Source: an uncultured Actinomycetes bacterium
GTDB taxonomy: Bacteria > Actinomycetota > Coriobacteriia > Coriobacteriales > RUG844
DNA: 9,903 nucleotides
Direction of reading: 5' to 3'
Assembly: GCA_900313875.1 (NCBI GenBank)
Contig: OMSY01000015.1
Coordinates: 1-9,903, forward strand
Positions 1 to 5,022 of the stretch are shown one piece after another (position 1 is the stretch's first letter; every line of letters begins with the position of its first letter). Below the pieces are notes generated by a model. That model worked only from the letters and a program-made list of their open reading frames with translations. It did no database searches and was not told the origin of the DNA. The translations under genes were made by a program, and so were the position numbers.

Positions 1-2
1 TT

Positions 3-134
3 CTGACTGACATTTGCGATAGAATGCGGGGAATCCAGCATATGGAACATCTTGGAACGGCGGAACCGACACCGCACACACGCCGATTCGGACCGCAAGG
101 GCACATCCTCGAGGAAAGGAGACAGGTTGTCTGA
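3..134 (+). CDS. Possible C-terminal end of an upstream gene (partial)
   Basis: The third forward frame is open from the window edge to a TGA at 132-134, giving about 43 residues with no recognisable motif. The stop overlaps by 8 bases the TTG start proposed for the next gene at 127, an arrangement typical of translationally coupled genes. Against it, third-position GC is only moderate and an open frame this short is not significant in GC-rich DNA. If it is not real, the next gene might instead start further upstream, for instance at the TTG at 52. No function is proposed. Confidence 0.3.
   Translation: MTDICDRMRGIQHMEHLGTAEPTPHTRRFGPQGHILEERRQVV
112..121 (+). promoter_or_regulatory. Ribosome binding site deciding a TTG start
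   Basis: The purine run AGGAAAGGAG lies 5 bases upstream of the TTG at 127. It is much better than anything before the alternative TTG at 52, so 127 is preferred as the start of the small membrane protein. Confidence 0.6.
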
Positions 135-402
135 ACAGGTTGCCGATTTCCTCGCATGGCTCCTCGGAACACGCAACGGCATGTTCGCGGTCCTCGGTGC
201 CTGCCTCGTGTTCTTCACCGTCTTGGCCTGGGTGCTCGAACGTGGCACACGGAAACGCTACCATGACCATGGGGACGACGCGGACGAGGAGGAGCCGTAC
301 ATCCCGGGTGAGGAGATGCAGCGTCTCGGGAAGGCGATTGGGAAGGCACGGTCCGAACTCGATACCGTCCTGGCGCCCGATGACGGGGACGATGATGCCT
401 GA
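127..402 (+). CDS. Small single-pass membrane protein, hypothetical
   Basis: This gene encodes 91 residues from TTG 127, or 116 from the weaker TTG 52, which would add a basic, low-complexity N-terminus. A short amphipathic lead is followed by one strongly hydrophobic segment at about residues 17-38. Next comes a basic stop-transfer patch (RGTRKR) and a charged tail that is rich in Asp and Glu and ends in an acidic cluster (DDGDDD). The pattern suggests an N-out, C-in membrane protein with a cytoplasmic acidic tail. I do not recognise a family. It may be coupled to the partial frame before it, which overlaps its start by 8 bases, and it ends 83 bases before the tRNA-Leu terminator hairpin, which could also stop this transcript. 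No functional link to the kinase operon is visible, because the minus-strand tRNA lies between them. Confidence 0.6.
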   Translation: MSEQVADFLAWLLGTRNGMFAVLGACLVFFTVLAWVLERGTRKRYHDHGDDADEEEPYIPGEEMQRLGKAIGKARSELDTVLAPDDGDDDA

Positions 403-484
403 CGGTCGGAGTCAGGAGCAGCATGCCACCCCGGCCCCGATGTCCCGGCCTCGGCCCACACCCGTCATCAATGCGCCGATAGCG

Positions 485-513
485 AAAAAGGGTCGGACCC
501 GAAGGCCCGACCC
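485..513 (-). terminator. Intrinsic terminator of the tRNA-Leu unit
   Basis: Positions 490-496 (GGGTCGG) pair with 507-513 (CCGACCC). After one A/C mismatch, CC at 498-499 pairs with GG at 504-505 around a CGAA tetraloop. Read on the minus strand, the stem is followed by five T residues (complement of 485-489), as expected downstream of the tRNA. On the plus strand the tail is TTGCAT, so the hairpin may also weakly end the small gene at 127-402. Confidence 0.85.
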
Positions 514-522
514 TTGCATCCC

Positions 523-609
523 TGGTGCGGGTGGGGAGATTTGAACTCCCACGAAGTTGCCTCCACAGGCACCTGAAGCCTGCGCGTCTGCCAATTCCGC
601 CACACCCGC
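523..609 (-). tRNA. tRNA-Leu (anticodon CAG)
   Basis: The complement folds as a class II tRNA of 87 bases including an encoded CCA (complement of 523-525). The acceptor stem is GCGGGTG (603-609) paired with CACCCGC (527-533), and the discriminator is A. The anticodon loop TTCAGGT (571-577) gives anticodon CAG at 573-575, which reads CUG. A long variable arm and a T arm with loop TTCAAAT are present. The long variable arm, the A discriminator and the anticodon agree on leucine. It has its own promoter upstream and a terminator about 10 bases after the CCA, so it is a single-gene unit. Confidence 0.97.
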
Positions 610-622
610 GTAGCGCATTAGG

Positions 623-651
623 ATGTTACCACAGAGTTGCGGGGTTGTCTC
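623..651 (-). promoter_or_regulatory. Promoter of tRNA-Leu
   Basis: On the minus strand, a -35 GAGACA (646-651, four of six matches to TTGACA) and a -10 TAACAT (623-628, four of six) are separated by exactly 17 bases. Transcription would begin near 616, giving a leader of a few bases before the tRNA at 609. The spacing and position fit a primary sigma factor promoter. Confidence 0.6.
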
Positions 652-660
652 CGGAAAATG

Positions 661-675
661 TTCCCGCCTCGGGAA
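661..675. repeat. Inverted repeat TTCCCG-CCT-CGGGAA
   Basis: Six-base perfect arms surround a three-base centre. The element lies just upstream of the -35 of the tRNA-Leu promoter, about 150 bases before the operon promoter. It could be a protein-binding site or a small hairpin. A similar core, TCCCGCGGGA, occurs at 9689-9698 between pknB and tRNA-Arg. Confidence 0.5.
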
Positions 676-731
676 GCGCACCGAAACACCCCGTCCTTCC
701 ACAACACCCCTGCTGTCCTTGACGCTGCCCA

Positions 732-760
732 CATGTGCCACATGGCAGCTTCGGTGGCAC
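732..760. repeat. Nested inverted repeats, operator-like
   Basis: CATGTG-C-CACATG at 732-744 is a perfect 13-base dyad. It overlaps TGCCA-CA-TGGCA (736-747) and a wider pair, GTGCCAC (735-741) with GTGGCAC (754-760). Such nested symmetry in non-coding DNA upstream of a promoter suggests a repressor or activator site or an RNA hairpin. The binding factor cannot be named from sequence. Confidence 0.45.
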
Positions 761-827
761 GGTTGCCGCCGACCAGCCCGTAGCCCTACCCATGCGTAAA
801 CCGTCACGCAACGTCTCGCACGCACGC

Positions 828-856
828 TATACATCTTCTCCGACAGCCTATAAAAT
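828..856 (+). promoter_or_regulatory. Candidate promoter of the kinase-fha-pstP-rodA/pbpA operon
   Basis: TATACA (828-833, four of six matches to TTGACA) is followed after 17 bases by TAAAAT (851-856, five of six matches to TATAAT). Transcription would start near 863, giving a leader of roughly 58 bases before the ATG at 922. An overlapping TATAAA reading of the -10 at 849-854 is also possible, but its -35 is poorer. Confidence 0.45.
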
Positions 857-911
857 GTTACTCGTGCAAAACACCCCATATCCCACATCCAAACGACCCG
901 AACCGCACCAC

Positions 912-915
912 GGAG
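912..915 (+). promoter_or_regulatory. Ribosome binding site deciding the first kinase start
   Basis: GGAG directly abuts the ATG at 916, which is too close to use, but is 6 bases from the ATG at 922. The second ATG is therefore the better start; the difference is two residues. Confidence 0.6.
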
Positions 916-921
916 ATGCAC

Positions 922-2622
922 ATGGAAGACACCCTCATATTGAACCGCTATCGTCTGCTCGAGACGAAAGCCCATGGGGGTTTCTCCACGGTTCAGATCG
1001 CATGGGACACGCGCGTGCAGCGCCGTGTTGCCATCAAAAGCATCCCCCTCGAACAGGACGGCCCCTCCTTGCTCACCCCAGGCCTGGAGGAGGCTCGGAC
1101 AGCCGCCCTGCTCTCGAACCCCTCCATCGTCGGCGTCCTCGATTTCGAGCATGATGATGACAACGCCTACATCATCATGAAATACGTCGATGGGCCCACC
1201 CTCGGCGAGCTGCTGGACCACGGCGACAGGGTCCTGGACCTCGATATCGTGGCGGCGGTGGTCGCGAGCGTCTCGGAAGCACTCGAATACGCACACGAGA
1301 ACCAGGTGCTCCATCTGGACATCAAGCCCGACAACATCCTCATCGACCGTTCGGGCCAGATCATGGTGAGCGATTTCGGTGTGGCGCAGATCGCGAGCCC
1401 CTCCGGATACGGTACGGCATACGGGGGCACCATCGGATACATGCCGCCTGAGCAGATGAGCGGCGGCAGGCTTGACGAGCGCACCGACGAATGGGCCTTC
1501 GCCTCGGTCGTCTACGAGATGCTCTGCGGGAGGAACCCCTTCGCATCCAAGACCATCGAAGGTTCGCTCGACGCGATCATGAACGGGGAGTTCTACGAAC
1601 CGAGCGCCCTGCGTCCCGACCTCGACCCTGCTGTCGACGATGCGCTGTTCATCGCGCTCTCCCCCCGCATGGAGGAACGGTTCCCGAGCGTCGCCGAGTT
1701 CACCGATGACCTGCTGGTGCATCTCGGGAACCCCGCGGCAGGACGCAAGAAGCTCCGTCGCGACCTCGCCACCGAGGAGCAGGCCGAGATAGCCGTGACC
1801 CGGGAACCCGGACGTATCCGACGTGCGATCTCCAGCATCGAGCGCACCCTCGTCGGGAGGCTCATCGCCTGTGCATCGGGTGCCTGGCTCACCTGGCAGG
1901 CGACCCTTTCCGCTGGGCTTTCCACCCCGATGATAGCCGCCTTCACCATTTGCGTCGCGCTCGGATGCTTTGCAACCCCCCAATTCGGGTCGATCATCGC
2001 CATCATCTGCTTGGACGCGACCCTCTGTCTCCGCGGTGAATACATCCTCGCAGGGGTGCTCGGCTTCCTCGCGTTCGTCTGGTGGCTGCCATTCGGGAGG
2101 AAGGGAGTGGCCGAATCCACGCTTCCCCTTGCCGCACCGCTCCTCGCATTGTGCTGGATCCCGAACGCCTTCCCCTTGCTCTGCGGTTTCCATCTCCCCT
2201 GGAAGCGCTCCATCCCCGCGCTGTTGTTCGGCAGCGCGTTCCTGTTGTTCGTCACCGCCTGCACCGGGGGCACCCTGGGTTCCTGCAAGCTCTTCTTCAT
2301 CGACTCCTCTCCCCGTTCCCCCCTGTTCGCATTGCTCATCAACCCGGAGGCATGGTTGATGCTCGTGGGATGGTTATTTGCTGATATCCTGATGGCGTTG
2401 CTATGCGCACGGGGTTCCCGTGTGTTATCAATAGTAGGTTCAGCACTTGGCTGCATGCTGGTGCTCGGATGCCAGGCCCTCGTATTGCGCTTCGATATCG
2501 GGAGCTGGGTCCTGCCCGCCATGCGGCAGATAGCGCTTATCGTGGTCACGTTCGTGTTCATGTGCATCATAAGCGCACTCGGGGCACCCCAACACCCCGA
2601 GCAGGAAGTTGAAGGAGTGTGA
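922..2622 (+). CDS. Ser/Thr protein kinase with polytopic membrane C-terminal half
   Basis: The product is 566 residues from ATG 922. Residues about 8-265 form a Hanks-type kinase domain that transfers phosphate from ATP to Ser/Thr. Visible elements are a degenerate glycine loop (AHGGFSTV, first glycine replaced by alanine), VAIK with Lys39, the catalytic loop HLDIKPDN with Asp133, the DFG with Asp151, and PPE in place of APE. The usual HRD arginine is leucine, so activation-loop phosphorylation may matter less than in PknB. After a basic linker, residues about 305-555 hold roughly eight hydrophobic segments with short loops and no PASTA or other sensor domain. PknA and PknB of mycobacteria instead have a single membrane segment. 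As first gene of the cluster, it overlaps the fhaA region by only a few bases and probably supplies phosphothreonine for the FHA proteins. All catalytic residues remain, so it is not an obvious pseudokinase. It may replace the missing PknA (inference). Confidence 0.92.
   Translation: MEDTLILNRYRLLETKAHGGFSTVQIAWDTRVQRRVAIKSIPLEQDGPSLLTPGLEEARTAALLSNPSIVGVLDFEHDDDNAYIIMKYVDGPTLGELLDHGDRVLDLDIVAAVVASVSEALEYAHENQVLHLDIKPDNILIDRSGQIMVSDFGVAQIASPSGYGTAYGGTIGYMPPEQMSGGRLDERTDEWAFASVVYEMLCGRNPFASKTIEGSLDAIMNGEFYEPSALRPDLDPAVDDALFIALSPRMEERFPSVAEFTDDLLVHLGNPAAGRKKLRRDLATEEQAEIAVTREPGRIRRAISSIERTLVGRLIACASGAWLTWQATLSAGLSTPMIAAFTICVALGCFATPQFGSIIAIICLDATLCLRGEYILAGVLGFLAFVWWLPFGRKGVAESTLPLAAPLLALCWIPNAFPLLCGFHLPWKRSIPALLFGSAFLLFVTACTGGTLGSCKLFFIDSSPRSPLFALLINPEAWLMLVGWLFADILMALLCARGSRVLSIVGSALGCMLVLGCQALVLRFDIGSWVLPAMRQIALIVVTFVFMCIISALGAPQHPEQEVEGV
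2612..2617 (+). promoter_or_regulatory. Ribosome binding site deciding the fhaA start
   Basis: AAGGAG inside the last codons of the kinase gene is 7 bases before the GTG at 2625 but only 1 base before the GTG at 2619. The start at 2625 is preferred. If 2619 were used, the genes would overlap as GTGA. Confidence 0.6.
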
Positions 2623-2624
2623 CA

Positions 2625-3464
2625 GTGGGCCGTTTATCTCAGTTCGAGGGCAAGATCGACCGGGCGTTCGACAACGCTGCAGGGAGCATGTTCAAATCCC
2701 CTGTCTCCCCGGTGCAGATGACGAAACGCGCCGAGAAGGAGATGTACCGTGAGAAGCTCGTGAGCGCTGGAGTGCAGCATGCGCCCACGTTGTTCAACAT
2801 CCTCGTCAACCCCGTGGATGACGAGAAGCTCTCGGGGTTCTACCCGACGCTTGCCGGCGAGATGGAGACCTACCTCAAGGGCAAGGCCGACGAGGGAGGG
2901 CTCCACATGGATGGTTCGCCGCTCGTGCGCTTCATCGTCGATGACAAGCTCAAGAGCGGCAAGTTCGATGTGATCGCCGAGAACGTCTCCGCCTCCATCA
3001 TCCAGCAGCTGCGCATGGAGGAGATGCAGCGTTACGGACTCGACGCACGCGACCGCGGCAGGGACTACGAGGCGGAGCCGCCTTATGACACGTACGATAC
3101 CTCTGATGAGGACGCGTACTTCGCCGCCCAAGACGAGGACGGGGAGCTTGCCCCGCAGGACCTCGCCCCCGGCTATCAGCCGCCGCTTGCCTCCCTGTAC
3201 AACATCAACACGGGGGAGACGTTCAACCTCGACGGCGTTCAGGTGCGCATCGGACGCGACCGCGCCAACGACATCGTCATCCGCGACCCCAACGTCTCGC
3301 GTACCCATGCGGAGATCGTGCTGAGAGACGGCTACTGGATGCTCAACGACCTCGGTTCCACCAACGGGACCTTCCTCAATGACAAGGAGATCGCACAGGT
3401 CGACTTGTGCGATGGGGACCTGCTCACCTTCGGCATGACCAACTTCGAGTTCAGGGAAGGCTAG
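2625..3464 (+). CDS. fhaA: FhaA: DUF3662 plus FHA domain protein
   Basis: The product is a cytoplasmic adaptor of about 279 residues. Residues about 1-115 match the DUF3662 domain of actinobacterial FhaA, beginning GRLSQFEGKIDRAF. An acidic, Tyr/Asp-rich linker spans about 130-180. A C-terminal FHA domain from about residue 190 has the phosphothreonine-binding set: Gly210-Arg211 (IGRD), Ser225 with His228 (SRTH), and Asn247 in GSTNGT. In mycobacteria, FhaA binds the phosphorylated pseudokinase domain of the lipid II flippase MviN and restrains peptidoglycan precursor export; that role here is inferred from homology. It is shorter than the mycobacterial protein (about 527 residues), mainly through a much shorter linker. 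It lies 2 bases after the kinase stop and 2 bases before fhaB, whose ribosome site is inside its last codons, so expression is probably coupled. Confidence 0.93.
   Translation: MGRLSQFEGKIDRAFDNAAGSMFKSPVSPVQMTKRAEKEMYREKLVSAGVQHAPTLFNILVNPVDDEKLSGFYPTLAGEMETYLKGKADEGGLHMDGSPLVRFIVDDKLKSGKFDVIAENVSASIIQQLRMEEMQRYGLDARDRGRDYEAEPPYDTYDTSDEDAYFAAQDEDGELAPQDLAPGYQPPLASLYNINTGETFNLDGVQVRIGRDRANDIVIRDPNVSRTHAEIVLRDGYWMLNDLGSTNGTFLNDKEIAQVDLCDGDLLTFGMTNFEFREG
3453..3460 (+). promoter_or_regulatory. Ribosome binding site of fhaB
   Basis: AGGGAAGG within the end of fhaA lies 6 bases before the GTG at 3467. It supports that start over longer in-frame extensions back into fhaA (such as ATG 3407), which would add a hydrophilic stretch before the membrane segment. 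Confidence 0.65.
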
Positions 3465-3466
3465 AC

Positions 3467-3880
3467 GTGATAGACATCGTCCTCTATGTCGGACGGCTTC
3501 TCCTCATCGCCCTGCTGTACCTGTTCCTCTTCGCCGTCATGAAGACGGGCATCGGCATCGTGAAAGGGCAGCGCAAGAAGAGCGGTGTCTGGACCATAGC
3601 GGTTGTCAAGGGACCCAAGGAGCTCCGAGGGGTCAAGATCAACGTCACGGGACCGGTTGTCATCGGACGTTCCCCTGGAGCGGATATCGTCATCCCCGCA
3701 TCCTATGTCTCGGGTAGGCACGCACGCGTCTACCCCCTCGGCAAGGACCTGCTGGTGGAGGACCTCGGTTCGACCAACAAGACACGCATCAACGGCCTCG
3801 TGATCGACAGGCCCATCGCCGTGCGCAGCGGGGACGTGATCACGGTCGGAGATGTGGATATCGGAGTGAGCCTCACATGA
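3467..3880 (+). CDS. fhaB: FhaB (FipA-type): membrane-anchored FHA protein
   Basis: The product is 137 residues from GTG 3467. Residues about 3-25 form one membrane anchor, and the rest is a cytoplasmic FHA domain that binds phosphothreonine. Binding residues are visible: Arg68 (IGRS), Ser82 and His85 (SGRH), and Asn104. The usual STNGT reads STNKT, so the glycine after the binding asparagine is lysine, a mild departure; a following RING stretch continues the fold. The size and layout match mycobacterial FhaB/FipA (about 155 residues), which links phosphorylated division proteins such as FtsZ and FtsQ and is a substrate of PknA/PknB. It follows fhaA by 2 bases, and its stop overlaps the pstP start as ATGA (3877-3880), implying translational coupling. 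Confidence 0.92.
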   Translation: MIDIVLYVGRLLLIALLYLFLFAVMKTGIGIVKGQRKKSGVWTIAVVKGPKELRGVKINVTGPVVIGRSPGADIVIPASYVSGRHARVYPLGKDLLVEDLGSTNKTRINGLVIDRPIAVRSGDVITVGDVDIGVSLT

Positions 3881-5010
3881 TAAAGGAAGTACTCTCCTTT
3901 GGATCGCGCACCGACACGGGCCTGGTGCGTGAGCACAACGAGGATTCCCTCGTCGCACGCCCACCCCTGTTCGCCGTTGCAGACGGTATGGGCGGGCATG
4001 AGGCAGGCGAGGTGGCAAGCGAGATCGCCATCGAGACACTGACCGCGAACACCCCAGCTGAGCCTTCGGCAACGGAGCTCGGGAATGCGGTGATCGCAGC
4101 CAACCACGCAGTCATCGCCGCTGCGCTCGAGGGAGTGGGCAAGCCGGGAATGGGCACCACCGTGACCGCCGCGATGGTCAAGGGCACCAAGCTCGTCGTC
4201 GCACAGGTCGGTGATTCACGTGCCTACCTCCTTCACGAAGGGTCCCTGCAGCGCATCACCCGCGACCATTCGTATGTCGCCGACCTGATAGAGCAAGGGG
4301 AGATCACCGAGGAAGAGGCGCGGTGGCATCCGCAACGCTCCGTCATCACCCGAGCCTTGGGCGGTGACGAGAACATGGTTCCCGACCTGTACGAACTCAC
4401 CGTCGGGGAAGGGGACCGCATCCTGCTCTGCTCCGATGGCCTCACGGGCATGGTCCTCGACGAGCGCATCGAGGAGATTCTCGTGAACACGCCCGACCCC
4501 CAGGAGGCGACTGACGCACTTGTCAACGAGGCCCTTCAGGAAGGCGGGCACGACAACGTGACCGTCATCGTCATCAACCCCTCCGGTCAGGACCAGCTTG
4601 TCGTAGAGAAGGCCGTCAAACGGTCGAAGGCATCGCTCATCGCCTTCGTCATCGCCTTCGTCATCGCGATCGGCGCGGCAGTGGGAGGTGTCTACGCCTA
4701 TGCACGCAGCTCCGCCTACCTTGTCGCGGAGAACGAGATGGTCGCCGTGTACCGGGGTCTCGTGGGAGATATCGCCGGGGTGCACCTGTCCTGGTATGAC
4801 CACACCACCGATGTCCGCGTGAGCGATCTGCCCGAGAACATCCAGGAGAGACTCGACAACGGCATCACCTTCCAGTCCCTCGACAAGGCAAACGAGGCGG
4901 TGGACAGCTACAAAGCGGATATCGCGGCGGCGAAGGCCCCTGGCAACGGAACGCCGGCCCCTGGGCCCGCTTCCGGCGGCGCCCCCGACCAGGGACAGCC
5001 CGCCCAGTAA
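3877..5010 (+). CDS. pstP: PstP: membrane-anchored PP2C Ser/Thr phosphatase
   Basis: The product is 377 residues. Residues 1-240 form a PP2C metal-dependent phosphatase that removes phosphate from Ser/Thr residues modified by the kinases of this cluster. Motifs in order are NED (21-23), DGMGGH with metal ligand Asp36, GDSRAYL near 112, SDG with Asp187, and GHDNVTVI with Asp226. One membrane segment spans about 253-276, leaving about 100 residues outside the cell. These comprise a short ordered part and a Pro/Gly/Ala-rich tail, smaller than the roughly 190-residue outer domain of mycobacterial PstP. Its start overlaps the fhaB stop by 4 bases, and the GGAG at 3863-3866 is a rather distant ribosome site, so coupling is likely. 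The membrane segment is encoded partly by a 12-base tandem repeat. The next gene lies in the same reading frame, beyond one TAA and four codons. Confidence 0.96.
   Translation: MIKEVLSFGSRTDTGLVREHNEDSLVARPPLFAVADGMGGHEAGEVASEIAIETLTANTPAEPSATELGNAVIAANHAVIAAALEGVGKPGMGTTVTAAMVKGTKLVVAQVGDSRAYLLHEGSLQRITRDHSYVADLIEQGEITEEEARWHPQRSVITRALGGDENMVPDLYELTVGEGDRILLCSDGLTGMVLDERIEEILVNTPDPQEATDALVNEALQEGGHDNVTVIVINPSGQDQLVVEKAVKRSKASLIAFVIAFVIAIGAAVGGVYAYARSSAYLVAENEMVAVYRGLVGDIAGVHLSWYDHTTDVRVSDLPENIQERLDNGITFQSLDKANEAVDSYKADIAAAKAPGNGTPAPGPASGGAPDQGQPAQ
4639..4662 (+). repeat. Perfect 12-base tandem repeat in the pstP membrane segment
   Basis: ATCGCCTTCGTC occurs twice in tandem, followed by a partial third copy (ATCGCG). 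It encodes IAFV-IAFV-IAI in the transmembrane helix of PstP. The unit is a multiple of three, so copy change would lengthen or shorten the helix without breaking the frame. Confidence 0.8.
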
Positions 5011-5022
5011 AGACCACCTGTC

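Larger units (their letters stand above)
652..827. other. Non-coding divergent region upstream of the kinase operon
   Basis: Between the minus-strand tRNA promoter and the plus-strand operon promoter I find no convincing gene. Short open frames here lack ribosome sites and run into control elements. The stretch holds dyad-symmetric sequences at 661-675, 732-744 and 735-760, listed separately. It is long enough to carry regulatory sites for the kinase operon. Confidence 0.5.

Noticed and set aside
525..915. Short plus-strand open frames between tRNA-Leu and the kinase
   Set aside because: They overlap the tRNA or control elements, lack ribosome sites and give low-complexity products.
922..1720. 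First kinase as a pseudokinase
   Set aside because: The glycine loop is degenerate and HRD is HLD, but the ATP-binding Lys39, catalytic Asp133 with Asn138, and metal-binding Asp151 are all present.
412..2193. Long open frame on the minus strand (593 codons)
   Set aside because: It runs through the tRNA-Leu gene, its promoter and terminator, and antisense to the kinase domain. Its composition (Gly, Glu, Arg, His rich) is that of a shadow of GC-rich coding DNA, with no recognisable domain.
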